From Brevibacillus_H ginsengisoli (GTDB taxonomy: Bacteria; Bacillota; Bacilli; Brevibacillales; Brevibacillaceae): DNA of 64,000 bases. A program made the position numbers and the translations under genes. The stretch lies in assembly GCF_050113715.1 (NCBI RefSeq), contig NZ_JBNJQR010000002.1, forward strand, positions 62,001 to 126,000. Reading direction: 5' to 3'. Below the pieces are notes generated by a model that worked only from the letters and a program-made list of their open reading frames with translations, searched no databases and was not told the DNA's origin. Below, one piece after another: positions 53,488-61,967 of the stretch (positions within the stretch are counted from its first letter, which is position 1; every line of letters begins with the position of its first letter).

Positions 53488-53532
53488 AAACGCTTTCGCC
53501 GCCATTTTTTTCAGGCAGCGAAAGCGTTTTTT
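53488..53532 (+). terminator. Terminator after the ypbE-like gene
   Basis: AAACGCTTTCGC (53488-53499) pairs perfectly with GCGAAAGCGTTT (53518-53529), then Ts. The palindromic arms mimic a split cre site but are explained as a terminator. Confidence 0.88.
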
Positions 53533-53612
53533 ATAGTGGCTGTCTTTATTCGGCATGTGAAAAGCGCTTCGTCATAAACTTTAGGGAAAGGGACTGAAAA
53601 GGGGATGGCAGG

Positions 53613-54020
53613 ATGTTTCTTTTTTTTCAGGACTTATTAGTTGGACTGATCGCTTGGGGTTTTTCCGTGTATGCAGTGAAGAAACTGGCAACCATTATGT
53701 TTCTACATCCACACAACTACTCGGACTGGATGATGTTGATCATGTATAAACCCATATCGATACTTATTGCGGGGAGCTTGATGATTTTAAGCACCTATAT
53801 CCTTTATCAACTGTGTAAAAGACATGTATCCTTGCTACTTGTACGTCGCGCGACTATCGGAATGGAAAGAGGGATTCACGTAGTCATTTTGTTATATGGG
53901 ATCTTATTGCTTCTCATTCAGGGGAGCAAGTTTCCCTGGGTTTCTGGGACGGTTCTCGTGATATTGTTGGTATATGATTTGGCTCAGTTGTTCGTATGGC
54001 AATACACCAGAGATTCTTGA
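53613..54020 (+). CDS. Unrecognised four-helix membrane protein (position of YpbF)
   Basis: A 135-residue, very hydrophobic protein with about four membrane helices. It takes the position that ypbF has in B. subtilis, but I cannot confirm similarity, so no symbol is given. AAGGGGATGGCAGG precedes the ATG. It is convergent with the deacetylase gene 15 bases on. Confidence 0.65.
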   Translation: MFLFFQDLLVGLIAWGFSVYAVKKLATIMFLHPHNYSDWMMLIMYKPISILIAGSLMILSTYILYQLCKRHVSLLLVRRATIGMERGIHVVILLYGILLLLIQGSKFPWVSGTVLVILLVYDLAQLFVWQYTRDS

Positions 54021-54035
54021 AGCTTGATGTGAGAA

Positions 54036-54836
54036 TTAGTAGGAAGGTAAGACAAAGCGATAATGCTTCTTCTCTAAAGCAGTCAGGACTTCATCCATTT
54101 GATTCGCTGTCCATGTACGATCGTGAAACAAGATATTGGCTCCGTTGTGAATGGTACTCATAACCTGTTCGCAAATTCCCCCAGGGTGCTTATAAACGGA
54201 GCGCTTCCAGTCAAGTGAGCCTACGGACCAATTGATTGTACGCATCCCTAGTTCAGTTGCAATACGCTTGGAGTCGTCAGTCTTGGCGCCATATGGCGGG
54301 CGAAAATAGGAAGGAAAACTTCCGGTAATGTCTTGAATAACCATACTGGTACTTCTGATTTCCTCTTGTTGGCGAGTCGGGGACACCTTGCGCAGATTCG
54401 GATGCTCCCACGTATGATTGCCAATGATATGGCCTCGCTTGGCTATCTCACGGAGCAGTCGGGCTTTTTCCGGTTTGATCCGAAATGTGCCGTCTTTTCG
54501 CTTATCTGCCACTTGTCTTCCATTGACAAACCAGATGGCCTTGGCGTGATGCTTGTCAAGTACATTCAACAGTTTTTGAGTCGATTTTCCGCTGGGGCCG
54601 TCATCGATTGTAAGCAAGACGATATTTTCGTGATTACCATGAGGGCCTACGATGCGGTACGTCCCCTCTTGCACATAATAGCCGCCGTGATCCGTAGAAC
54701 GGGTTGATTTAAAAGCGTCTAATAGCCTAGCTGGAGGCTGAATCGAGTCGGGTTTGACAGTGAGAGATGGATAAAGGAAAGATAACGTAAGGAACATGGG
54801 GAATGTTAACGAATACAGAATACATCTTCTACGCAT
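54036..54836 (-). CDS. Polysaccharide deacetylase, secreted or anchored
   Basis: A 266-residue NodB-domain protein. N-terminal signal or anchor: RRRCILYSLTFPMFLTLSFLYP. Motifs: TIDDGPSG with the metal Asp pair, HTWEHPN for the metal His pair, RPPYGAK, SVGSLDWK and ILFHDRTW. It removes acetyl groups from peptidoglycan or another wall glycan. ATG 54836 has AAAGAGGTG; the frame runs back to 54896 without a site. I cannot tell the PdaA/PdaB/PgdA subclass. Confidence 0.88.
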   Translation of the reverse strand: MRRRCILYSLTFPMFLTLSFLYPSLTVKPDSIQPPARLLDAFKSTRSTDHGGYYVQEGTYRIVGPHGNHENIVLLTIDDGPSGKSTQKLLNVLDKHHAKAIWFVNGRQVADKRKDGTFRIKPEKARLLREIAKRGHIIGNHTWEHPNLRKVSPTRQQEEIRSTSMVIQDITGSFPSYFRPPYGAKTDDSKRIATELGMRTINWSVGSLDWKRSVYKHPGGICEQVMSTIHNGANILFHDRTWTANQMDEVLTALEKKHYRFVLPSY

Positions 54837-55192
54837 GCTTTTCACCTCTTTAACATTGTTTCCCGGGTAAGCGCAGATCATGACATTCTTCAGCATGTTT
54901 CTGGCATTCTCGCCGTCAATTTCTGAACGACACCTTGAGCGTTCCTTCCTACTTTGTCTTGTCCAAAATATGTGATATGATAAGAGAACCCTGCAAGAAT
55001 GGATGATGCATGGGCAAGTTCAAAACATCACATCATGGCAGGTCAAAAAGACATACACCTGTCCATGGAATGTGCGGTACATACTCAACCTTTTCAGGAT
55101 GCGGATTTAAAGAATTCGAGTATGGTGCTGAGAACTATTACAGGCTTCCTAACATAACCTGTAATACGACTGGATGGCGAGGAGGGACAGTC
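54837..55192 (+). promoter_or_regulatory. Structured leader and promoter region of the mecA-family gene
   Basis: A promoter candidate is TTTGTC (54953-54958), 17 bases, TATGAT (54976-54981), giving a leader near 200 bases. It holds two strong inverted repeats: CATGGCAGGT (55034-55043) with ACCTGTCCATG (55057-55067), and TATTACAGG (55136-55144) with CCTGTAATA (55158-55166), the latter 15 bases before the Shine-Dalgarno. Neither has a T run. Confidence 0.5.
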
Positions 55193-55789
55193 ATGCGTGT
55201 AGAACGCCTTGGTCATGACAAGATACGGATCTTTCTTACGTTTGACGATCTTACAGAACGGGGCATCGAAAAAGAGGATATGTGGCGTGACATTCCTAAA
55301 GTACATGAACTGTTCAACGACATGATGGAACAGGCCTATGAAGAACTGGGATTTGAAGTGTCTGGACCTGTGGCCGTTGAAATCTTTGCCTTGCCAGCTC
55401 AGGGAATGGTCGTTATCGTTACTCGCGGTAAAACGGGCTCAACCGTTGAGAAGGAAGAGGACGATGACGAGACTGTCTACGAGATGGAGGTAACGCTGGA
55501 GGAAAGCGACCTTATTCTCTATTCTTTCCGAGACTTCGAACATCTAGTAGAGGCTTCGCATCGGATTAATTCACTGTTAACCAATGGTGGAAGCATCTAT
55601 TTTTATCAGAATAAATACTATCTTGTGCTCGAGGAAGTTGATATGGATCAAGAGCGCTATCAAAAATTGATTGCGATCCTCTCTGAGTATGGCGAAGCAA
55701 CACCGACAACGATTCATATGATTGAGGAATATGGAAAAGTTGTCATGGAAGACGATGCCGTTAAGGAATTATGTAAGAGGTTTCGATAA
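55193..55789 (+). CDS. mecA: MecA-family ClpC adaptor protein
   Basis: A 198-residue adaptor. The start MRVERLGHDKIRIFLTFDDLTERG and the C-terminal dimer/ClpC-binding domain (YSFRDFEHLVEASHRI) are typical of MecA/YpbH. It hands substrates such as ComK or aggregated proteins to the ClpCP protease. The acidic linker EEDDDE separates the domains. ATG 55193 is backed by GAGGAGGGAC. Neighbouring gudB is the B. subtilis setting of ypbH, so it could be the YpbH-type paralogue; the two cannot be told apart here. Confidence 0.9.
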   Translation: MRVERLGHDKIRIFLTFDDLTERGIEKEDMWRDIPKVHELFNDMMEQAYEELGFEVSGPVAVEIFALPAQGMVVIVTRGKTGSTVEKEEDDDETVYEMEVTLEESDLILYSFRDFEHLVEASHRINSLLTNGGSIYFYQNKYYLVLEEVDMDQERYQKLIAILSEYGEATPTTIHMIEEYGKVVMEDDAVKELCKRFR

Positions 55790-55813
55790 ATGCGCACGCC
55801 AAGGTAACAACGA

Positions 55814-55847
55814 AGGACACCCTTCCAAGATGGAGGGTGTCCTTTTT
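55814..55847 (+). terminator. Terminator after the mecA-family gene
   Basis: AGGACACCCT (55814-55823) pairs with AGGGTGTCCT (55834-55843), then TTTT. Confidence 0.88.
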
Positions 55848-55892
55848 GATATCGAAACAAGTAAGCCCAATAAGGGTATGTAGATGACATGA

Positions 55893-56633
55893 TTACAAGA
55901 TGCCAGAGAATAGGTCTGTCTCTTTATCGGACAACACGTAGTCTGGAATGTTATGCCAGGCAAGTATGTAATAGTTAACAGATCGTACATGGGTGTAATC
56001 TCCCTGACGTATACCTGGGAAGACTCGGTCCACCGAAAGATGCTGTGTACGATGGGCCAATAAAGCATGGGCAACGGTTTCTACACATTCCTCACACTCG
56101 ATTTTCGTCGTAATAACATCGAGCGGGTCTGTGTGAATGTTCTTGACCCCGATAAAAGGTTCTGTTGACGGAAGCGTGACATGATACAGCTTTCTTACAG
56201 AGGAATCCCCGATTGTTTGAACGGCCACAGTAGTAGCTTCAGAAATTCTACGGTGATCTGGATGTCCAGAGATCCCATGCGGAGCAAAGGTGATCACGAC
56301 GTCAGGCTGATCACGATGAATTGCTGCTGTAATCTGACCGACCAATTCCTCTATCGGCACAGTGTCTACTTGCTTATCTTGATAATCAAGGATTTCAACA
56401 GAATCAATTCCAAGGATTCGGGAAGCCTCTAACAGTTCTTGTTCTCGTACCTGAGGAAGCTCCTCTACTGTACAGATTGGAGGATTTCCAGGTTTTCCAG
56501 CTTCACCTCGTGTGGCACATAAGAGAAAAAGTTGGGTATTAGGAAGTGCCGCGTACTTCGCAATGGTTATACCAGTCGCGAAGCTTTCATCATCCGGGTG
56601 GGCAAATACAAGTAAAATTCTACGGTCAGACAT
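55893..56633 (-). CDS. PIG-L/LmbE-type zinc deacetylase (BshB-like)
   Basis: A 246-residue enzyme with zinc site AHPDDES at the N-terminus and the HPDH block (GISGHPDHRRISEA). The family removes N-acetyl groups from sugar conjugates; in Bacillales such proteins (BshB1/BshB2) act in bacillithiol synthesis, so this is a candidate. Start ATG 56633 with AGGAGG. It is not next to bshA here. Divergent from the primase-helicase gene. Confidence 0.85.
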   Translation of the reverse strand: MSDRRILLVFAHPDDESFATGITIAKYAALPNTQLFLLCATRGEAGKPGNPPICTVEELPQVREQELLEASRILGIDSVEILDYQDKQVDTVPIEELVGQITAAIHRDQPDVVITFAPHGISGHPDHRRISEATTVAVQTIGDSSVRKLYHVTLPSTEPFIGVKNIHTDPLDVITTKIECEECVETVAHALLAHRTQHLSVDRVFPGIRQGDYTHVRSVNYYILAWHNIPDYVLSDKETDLFSGIL

Positions 56634-56757
56634 GAAGAACCTCCTGTTGGGTGAAGATGTGGAAATTAGAGATGCTATTTCCAGTATACTATTGATTCCC
56701 AAAGAAGGGTGAACGAATTACACTAGAGGTATACTCACAAAAGAGGGGGAATTCAGG

Positions 56758-58287
56758 ATGTCCGAACAGTTGCACGAAATCAAGACAGTGACCAAACGAT
56801 TCTCCTGGGAAGATTTAGACGAATTGCTGGTGAATTACGCCAAGCTATTAAATTCTGATGCTTATGAATATTTAGGTTCAAGAGGAATCACTGAAGAAAC
56901 AGTCAGAAACTTCCGACTCGGATTTGAACCATCCATTATCGGATTTCATACCGCTAAAGCGGGTATGTTAACTGGATACTTCAGTAATTGCATTGTCTTT
57001 TCCATTGTCGACCTGCATGGTAAAGTTATTGATCTGGTCGGCCGTTCGATCGACGATAAGGAACCCAAATACCGCAGTTTATTGGGCCGGAACGAGTTGT
57101 TTTTTAATCATTCGGTGCTAGATGTGGCTGAGGATATTATTCTCGTTCGGAATCTATTTGATGTTCTGTCACTTGAACAAGAACAATTGCCGGCTGTGTG
57201 CATTCCAGACATGTCGCTGTTTCGAGAACATCATGCAGCCGCGCTTAAGAACAAGCGTGTCTTCATTTGCTACCCGAACGACGAACCAGGACGACGTGAG
57301 AGCATAAAAATAGCTACGATGTTAGAAGGTATCGCCACCGAAGTGTTTATTGTGCATTTGTCGGAGGGATTGCGAGATGTGAATGACTTGTTTTGTCGCC
57401 AACCAAATGCCAATGAAATCTTTATGGAGCTATTAAATGTTGCGGTTTCGGAAAACCTAAAATTGCCGGTATTTCCCGACGTGCGAAGTTTAACGGTTTT
57501 TACCGAAGAGTATACCAAACGGCAAAAAGGTCTCGTGGGCGGAGTTCCTACTGGTTTCACGGATCTTGATGAGAAGCTGATTGGCGGACTACGAACAGGG
57601 TTGTATCTCATCGTTGGCAATGTGTCCACGGGAAAATCCATGTTTCTTCGCCAAATCGCCGATCAAATAGCCGAAAATCAAACTCCCATCGCTTATGTAT
57701 CTTGGGAAACGACGGCATATGAGCTCTGGTGCCGCAGTATTGCAAGAGTTCTCAAAGTACCTTCACAAGAGATTTTAGCCAATAAAATTGAGGCCTCAAC
57801 TATTCTAAAAGCCTCTCATTCTTATGCGCGAACCGCCAAGAATATGTGGACTTTGGAAGGGAATTTGGAAACAACCTTGCAGGAGATGGAAGATTTGATC
57901 ACCCGGATTATCCAATCCATTGGCAAAGCGCCGATCATTATGATTGATAACTTATTTAGAATTACGTATCGTGATCGGCATGGCAATGTCGTTCATAACG
58001 ATCAAGCCATGACCGTATATCGTTTGCATCAATGGTCACGGCAATGGAATACGTCAGTCATCATCTCAGCGCCCCTTAATCAAAGCAACAATTTGGAGGT
58101 TCACCCATTAGTGGAAGCTTCTGTTGACACATTAATTCATTATGAAACAACTCCTTGTGAGGACTCCTGTCTATCTGATGTGGACTGTGTGAAATTAAAC
58201 GTGCTAAAAAACCGAAATGGCACACTTGGAACCGTACAATTACGCTTTGATAAGCAAAAAACCGAATTTTCTTCTTCTCAAGTCTGA
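56758..58287 (+). CDS. Degenerate primase (TOPRIM) fused to DnaB-like helicase
   Basis: A 509-residue protein. Residues 30-115 match the DnaG core N-terminal part (YEYLGSRGITEETVRNFRLG), residues 125-215 a TOPRIM fold, and residues 260-500 a DnaB-like RecA helicase with Walker A GNVSTGKS (287-294), E317 and Walker B IIMID (D397). There is no zinc finger. In TOPRIM the catalytic Glu is replaced (VRNLFDV, R131) and the first Asp of DxD is lost (CYPNDEPGR, P173), so primer synthesis is unlikely. Layout resembles T7 gp4/Twinkle, but the gene sits among housekeeping genes. Strong AGAGGGGG site. Function unknown. Confidence 0.8.
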   Translation: MSEQLHEIKTVTKRFSWEDLDELLVNYAKLLNSDAYEYLGSRGITEETVRNFRLGFEPSIIGFHTAKAGMLTGYFSNCIVFSIVDLHGKVIDLVGRSIDDKEPKYRSLLGRNELFFNHSVLDVAEDIILVRNLFDVLSLEQEQLPAVCIPDMSLFREHHAAALKNKRVFICYPNDEPGRRESIKIATMLEGIATEVFIVHLSEGLRDVNDLFCRQPNANEIFMELLNVAVSENLKLPVFPDVRSLTVFTEEYTKRQKGLVGGVPTGFTDLDEKLIGGLRTGLYLIVGNVSTGKSMFLRQIADQIAENQTPIAYVSWETTAYELWCRSIARVLKVPSQEILANKIEASTILKASHSYARTAKNMWTLEGNLETTLQEMEDLITRIIQSIGKAPIIMIDNLFRITYRDRHGNVVHNDQAMTVYRLHQWSRQWNTSVIISAPLNQSNNLEVHPLVEASVDTLIHYETTPCEDSCLSDVDCVKLNVLKNRNGTLGTVQLRFDKQKTEFSSSQV

Positions 58288-58345
58288 AACAAGCGTGTAT
58301 ACTTAACGATGGATTTACCGACATACTTTTCTGAGGTGGTAAAGA

Positions 58346-59638
58346 ATGGGTAATCACGAAGTGGTAACCGGAAACGCCCAAGGGTCTGAAAAAAATCAAG
58401 AAAGCTTGAACTTGTTGACATCTACCCAAACGGTGATTAAAGAAGCTCTTGATAAGCTAGGTTACCAAGAGTCAATGTACGAACTGTTGAAAGAACCTAT
58501 GCGTGTCCTCACAGTACGGATTCCGGTTCGTATGGACAATGGTGAAGTGAAAGTATTTACGGGCTATAGAGCTCAGCACAATGATGCAGTTGGACCAACT
58601 AAGGGGGGTATTCGCTTTCATCCGGAGGTAAGTGAGGATGAAGTGAAAGCGCTTTCGATCTGGATGAGTTTGAAAGCGGGTATCGTTGACCTTCCATATG
58701 GTGGAGGTAAGGGTGGAATTATTTGTGACCCACGCGAAATGTCCTTCCGAGAATTGGAACGTTTAAGCCGTGGATATGTTCGTGCAATTAGCCAGTTGGT
58801 TGGACCGACTAAAGATATTCCTGCTCCAGACGTATTCACCAACTCTCAAATTATGGCGTGGATGATGGACGAGTACAGCCGTATCCGCGAATTCGATTCT
58901 CCAGGATTCATTACAGGTAAACCAATTGCACTTGGCGGTTCTCATGGTCGTGAAACGGCTACAGCAAAAGGTGTAACCATTTGTATCCGAGAAGCACTAA
59001 AACGTCGTGGAATCGATTTGAAAGGCGCGCGCGTGGTTGTTCAAGGCTTTGGTAACGCAGGTAGCTACCTTTCCAAATTCATGCATGACATGGGAGCCAA
59101 AGTTGTTGGGATTTCTGACGCTTACGGTGCCCTGCATGACCCGAACGGCTTAGATATCGATTATCTTTTGGATCGTCGCGATTCCTTTGGTACAGTAACC
59201 AAGCTGTTTACCAATACCATTACCAATAAAGAATTGTTGGAACTGGATTGCGACATTCTCGTACCAGCAGCAATTGAGAACCAAATCACTGCTGCAAACG
59301 CTCACAACATCAAAGCATCCATCGTTGTGGAAGCGGCTAACGGACCTACTACACTGGAAGCAACTAAAATCTTGACCGAGCGTGGTATCCTGCTCGTTCC
59401 AGACGTACTTGCAAGTGCTGGTGGCGTAACGGTATCCTACTTCGAGTGGGTACAAAACAACCAAGGTTATTACTGGACAGAGGAAGAAGTAGAAGAAAAA
59501 CTGGAGCAAGTGATGGTAAGATCATTTGAGAGCGTTTACTCTACTTCACAAACTCGCAAGGTAGACATGCGTTTAGCTGCCTACATGGTTGGGGCTAGAA
59601 AAATGGCGGAAGCATCCCGTTTCCGTGGTTGGGTATAA
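58346..59638 (+). CDS. gudB: NAD-type glutamate dehydrogenase
   Basis: A 430-residue enzyme that oxidises glutamate to 2-oxoglutarate and ammonia. Visible: GPTKGGIRFHPEV, the catalytic Lys in GGGKGGIICDP, the VGPTKDIPAPD Asp, and the nucleotide fold VVVQGFGNAGS. The place beside a mecA/ypbH gene matches gudB of B. subtilis; rocG is the alternative. No duplication in the active-site loop like the cryptic B. subtilis 168 allele is seen. A cre-like palindrome lies inside the gene at 58644-58657. Confidence 0.95.
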   Translation: MGNHEVVTGNAQGSEKNQESLNLLTSTQTVIKEALDKLGYQESMYELLKEPMRVLTVRIPVRMDNGEVKVFTGYRAQHNDAVGPTKGGIRFHPEVSEDEVKALSIWMSLKAGIVDLPYGGGKGGIICDPREMSFRELERLSRGYVRAISQLVGPTKDIPAPDVFTNSQIMAWMMDEYSRIREFDSPGFITGKPIALGGSHGRETATAKGVTICIREALKRRGIDLKGARVVVQGFGNAGSYLSKFMHDMGAKVVGISDAYGALHDPNGLDIDYLLDRRDSFGTVTKLFTNTITNKELLELDCDILVPAAIENQITAANAHNIKASIVVEAANGPTTLEATKILTERGILLVPDVLASAGGVTVSYFEWVQNNQGYYWTEEEVEEKLEQVMVRSFESVYSTSQTRKVDMRLAAYMVGARKMAEASRFRGWV

Positions 59639-59655
59639 AACATCGTAACGTAAAA

Positions 59656-59690
59656 AGCTGTTGTCTGTTCTGCAGACAATGGCTTCTTTT
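59656..59690 (+). terminator. Terminator of gudB
   Basis: AGCTGTTGTCTG (59656-59667) pairs with CAGACAATGGCT (59673-59684) using two wobble pairs, then Ts. Confidence 0.75.
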
Positions 59691-59780
59691 TTATGTGGAG
59701 TGAGAAAACATGGTATTATGGAAGGATCTGGTGGATGAGCGGAAAATTAAGACAAAGGAGAGTGTGTATCTGTCGAGATT

Positions 59781-59903
59781 GTGGATGATATGCTGTTTAC
59801 CGCGGGAATCATCATTTTTGGGTCTCTAGTGGTAAGAGGATATCTCTTGGGGTGCAATCCGAAAGTCCAACCTTTTCTGAACGAAGAAGAGCCCTCTTGT
59901 TGA
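59781..59903 (+). CDS. Possible 40-residue membrane peptide
   Basis: A short frame from GTG 59781 (or ATG 59790) with a hydrophobic helix (LFTAGIIIFGSLVVRGYLLG) and a charged tail NEEEPSC. An AAAGGAG lies at 59754-59760, over 20 bases upstream, too far for a normal start, so expression is doubtful. The stop overlaps a terminator, as for several genes here. No known family recognised. Confidence 0.3.
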   Translation: MDDMLFTAGIIIFGSLVVRGYLLGCNPKVQPFLNEEEPSC

Positions 59904-59921
59904 ATCCAGAGGGCTCTTTGT
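59888..59921. terminator. Terminator between the small frame and ansA, probably bidirectional
   Basis: AGAGCCCTCT (59888-59897) pairs perfectly with AGAGGGCTCT (59908-59917), then TTGTTTT on the plus strand; it may also serve ansA on the minus strand. Confidence 0.85.
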
Positions 59922-59940
59922 TTTCATTTATAAATCACTA

Positions 59941-60912
59941 TTAATCTTCAAAATACTTCTGCAGCTCATCGAAATCGTGTGTTTGTTGGAGGGCCACAAT
60001 TAATTTGAGGCGCGCTTTTTGTCCATTAAGACCATTGGAGAAGATCATCCCCATATCTTTGAGACGTTTACCGCCGCCTTCATAGTCGTAAATGTCTTGG
60101 ACCGTACCGTTATAACAGCGAGAGACGATGACTACCGGGATTTTTTTGGACAACAGCTCTTGGAAAGTTGGAACAATCGCAGGAGGAATATTCCCTGCTC
60201 CAAACGCTTCAATAACCACACCATCAATTGGTTGGGTCGTGAGGAAGGAAATCCAGGCTGGGTCCATACCGGCCACTACTTTAATCAATGGAACATTACC
60301 GTTCGCGTGTGTTACGGTATAGTATTCACGTTGCAACGGCGCATGGTGGTAATGAACCGTTTTCTTGCTAATCGTTCCAATCGGGCCGTACTGTGGTGAC
60401 TGGAAGGTGGCAACGTTGCTTGTATGCGTTTTGGTCACGTGACGAGCGGCGTGAATTTCGTCATTAAATACAACCAACACACCTTTATTGCGGCTGGTTG
60501 GCTCAATTGCGGTTCGAACGGATGAGATCAGGTTAACTGGGCCATCTGCTCCCAATTCATTGCTGGAGCGCATCGCACCGGTCACGACGATCGGAATGGA
60601 GATTGGAAGGGTTACATCCAAAAAATAGGCTGTTTCCTCCAATGTATCTGTTCCGTGAGTAATGACCACCCCGTCGTATTGATGGGTTTGAACTTGTTCT
60701 TCAATCAGTACCCGAAGATCGTTCATGAGGGCGGGAGTGATATGTGGACTTGGCAGGTTTAACCAATTCATCATCGTTACATCCGCATATCGTTCTATAT
60801 GAGGTAAAATATTGATCAAGGCTTTATCATCTAATGGCTTTACATGTTCTTCAGCATCATCAACTGACATGGCAATCGTTCCGCCAGTGTTAATTACCAG
60901 TACTTTGCTCAT
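59941..60912 (-). CDS. ansA: L-asparaginase, type I
   Basis: A 323-residue cytoplasmic enzyme converting asparagine to aspartate and ammonia. Catalytic threonines lie in INTGGTIAMS and HGTDTLEETA; the GAMR and DGPVNL blocks follow. There is no signal peptide, so it is the cytoplasmic type. A GGGACG sequence gives a modest RBS. Located beside gudB, it adds to ammonia-releasing amino acid breakdown. Confidence 0.93.
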   Translation of the reverse strand: MSKVLVINTGGTIAMSVDDAEEHVKPLDDKALINILPHIERYADVTMMNWLNLPSPHITPALMNDLRVLIEEQVQTHQYDGVVITHGTDTLEETAYFLDVTLPISIPIVVTGAMRSSNELGADGPVNLISSVRTAIEPTSRNKGVLVVFNDEIHAARHVTKTHTSNVATFQSPQYGPIGTISKKTVHYHHAPLQREYYTVTHANGNVPLIKVVAGMDPAWISFLTTQPIDGVVIEAFGAGNIPPAIVPTFQELLSKKIPVVIVSRCYNGTVQDIYDYEGGGKRLKDMGMIFSNGLNGQKARLKLIVALQQTHDFDELQKYFED

Positions 60913-60998
60913 TTTCGTCCCTCACTTGTTGCGGGTTTTCAATCACTATTAATCATGGTACGATGAATGCTAGTCTATGTAAAGGAGCAATACACAAA

Positions 60999-61658
60999 AT
61001 GATTGCCTTAATCGGTGCCGCGATTGCACCCGGTATTGCTTTACTCTGTTATTTTTATTTGCGGGATAGTTTGGAACCCGAACCGATCTCTATGGTTGTT
61101 CGCTCATTTATCTTTGGGATTCTTCTGGTTTTTCCGATTATGATGTTACAATATGTTATTCACAACGAATGGGAGCTTAATCATCCGTGGTTTCAGGCCA
61201 TTATTTCTTCCGCTTTAATTGAGGAATTCTTTAAATGGTTAGTGGTCTATCATACGGCATACAAACATGTCGAATTTGATGAACCTTACGATGGAATTGT
61301 TTACGGGGTGGCCGTATCCCTTGGATTTGCTACTCTTGAGAATATTTTTTATCTTTACTTAAACGGAGTGGATGTCGCGATTTGGCGCGCTTTTTTGCCT
61401 GTATCTAGCCATGCGCTATTTGGTGTCTGGATGGGATTCTACATGGGAATTGGCAAATTCACGAAACATTCCGGTAAGAAAATTTTCATGCTGGTCATTT
61501 CGCTTCTTCTCCCGATCCTGTTGCACGGGTTCTACAACTTGATTTTGCTTTCTTCTCAATATTGGTTGTGGTTTATTATTCCATTCATGCTCATACTGTG
61601 GTGGATTGGTTTAAGAAAAGTGCAATTCGCTCATGAGCTTGGTTCTAAAACACGATAG
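60999..61658 (+). CDS. prsW: Intramembrane protease PrsW
   Basis: A 219-residue membrane protein with about seven helices. Family signatures: IEEFFKW (EExxxK), SLGFATLENIFY, SSHALFG and LLHGFYN. In B. subtilis PrsW makes the first cut in anti-sigma RsiW after envelope stress, releasing SigW. ATG 60999 has AAAGGAG 11 bases before; the frame is open back to 60963. Its place near sleB-ypeB is that of ypdC. Confidence 0.92.
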   Translation: MIALIGAAIAPGIALLCYFYLRDSLEPEPISMVVRSFIFGILLVFPIMMLQYVIHNEWELNHPWFQAIISSALIEEFFKWLVVYHTAYKHVEFDEPYDGIVYGVAVSLGFATLENIFYLYLNGVDVAIWRAFLPVSSHALFGVWMGFYMGIGKFTKHSGKKIFMLVISLLLPILLHGFYNLILLSSQYWLWFIIPFMLILWWIGLRKVQFAHELGSKTR

Positions 61659-61696
61659 AATCGTCCAAAATAAATGAACAAGGAGGAGGGTCTATC

Positions 61697-61861
61697 GTGC
61701 TAAAAACCGATCGAACAAAAGTGACCATTCACTGCAACATATGTGGAGAACGTTATATTCTCAGAGGCCGCCGAGGACATGAAGGAAAAGTAGAGACGGG
61801 TTTTAAACAGTGCTTATGTAATAATGAGCGACATTTTGATGTTGTCGAAACAGATAGTTGA
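61697..61861 (+). CDS. 54-residue Cys-rich basic protein, unrecognised
   Basis: A small frame starting at GTG with a strong AAGGAGGAGGG nine bases before. It encodes a basic protein with two cysteine pairs, CNICGERYILRGRRG and CLCNN, looking like a treble-clef or zinc-knuckle fold, which may bind zinc and nucleic acid. It ends ten bases before a strong terminator, so it may be co-transcribed with prsW 38 bases upstream. Function unknown. Confidence 0.7.
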   Translation: MLKTDRTKVTIHCNICGERYILRGRRGHEGKVETGFKQCLCNNERHFDVVETDS

Positions 61862-61870
61862 AGAGAAAAA

Positions 61871-61905
61871 GAAAGAACTGGAAACCGCCAGTTCTTTCTT
61901 TTTTT
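61871..61905 (+). terminator. Terminator between the 54-aa gene and sleB
   Basis: GAAAGAACTGG (61871-61881) pairs perfectly with CCAGTTCTTTC (61888-61898), then seven Ts. It excludes any sleB start upstream of it. Confidence 0.92.
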
Positions 61906-61935
61906 GTATATTTGCGCTATCAGCCACTCACACTA
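61906..61935 (+). promoter_or_regulatory. Candidate SigG promoter of sleB-ypeB
   Basis: GTATA (61906-61910) fits GHATR; after 15 bases ACTCACACTA has CACACTA in place of the SigG CATNNTA. SigG control of sleB is known in B. subtilis. Confidence 0.5.
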
Positions 61936-61967
61936 AGCCAAGAAAGAGCAATACAAGGAGGAGTTTC

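Noticed and set aside
53488..53529. cre sites in AAACGCTTTCGC and its complement
   Set aside because: They are the two arms of a terminator with a T run.
55010..55192. In-frame 61-codon extension of the mecA-family protein, or a separate small Cys-containing gene
   Set aside because: No ribosome site at 55010, composition unlike coding DNA, two strong hairpins lie inside, and the family start at 55193 has an excellent site.
61824..61967. Longer sleB N-terminus
   Set aside because: It would run through a perfect terminator hairpin and overlap the 54-residue gene.
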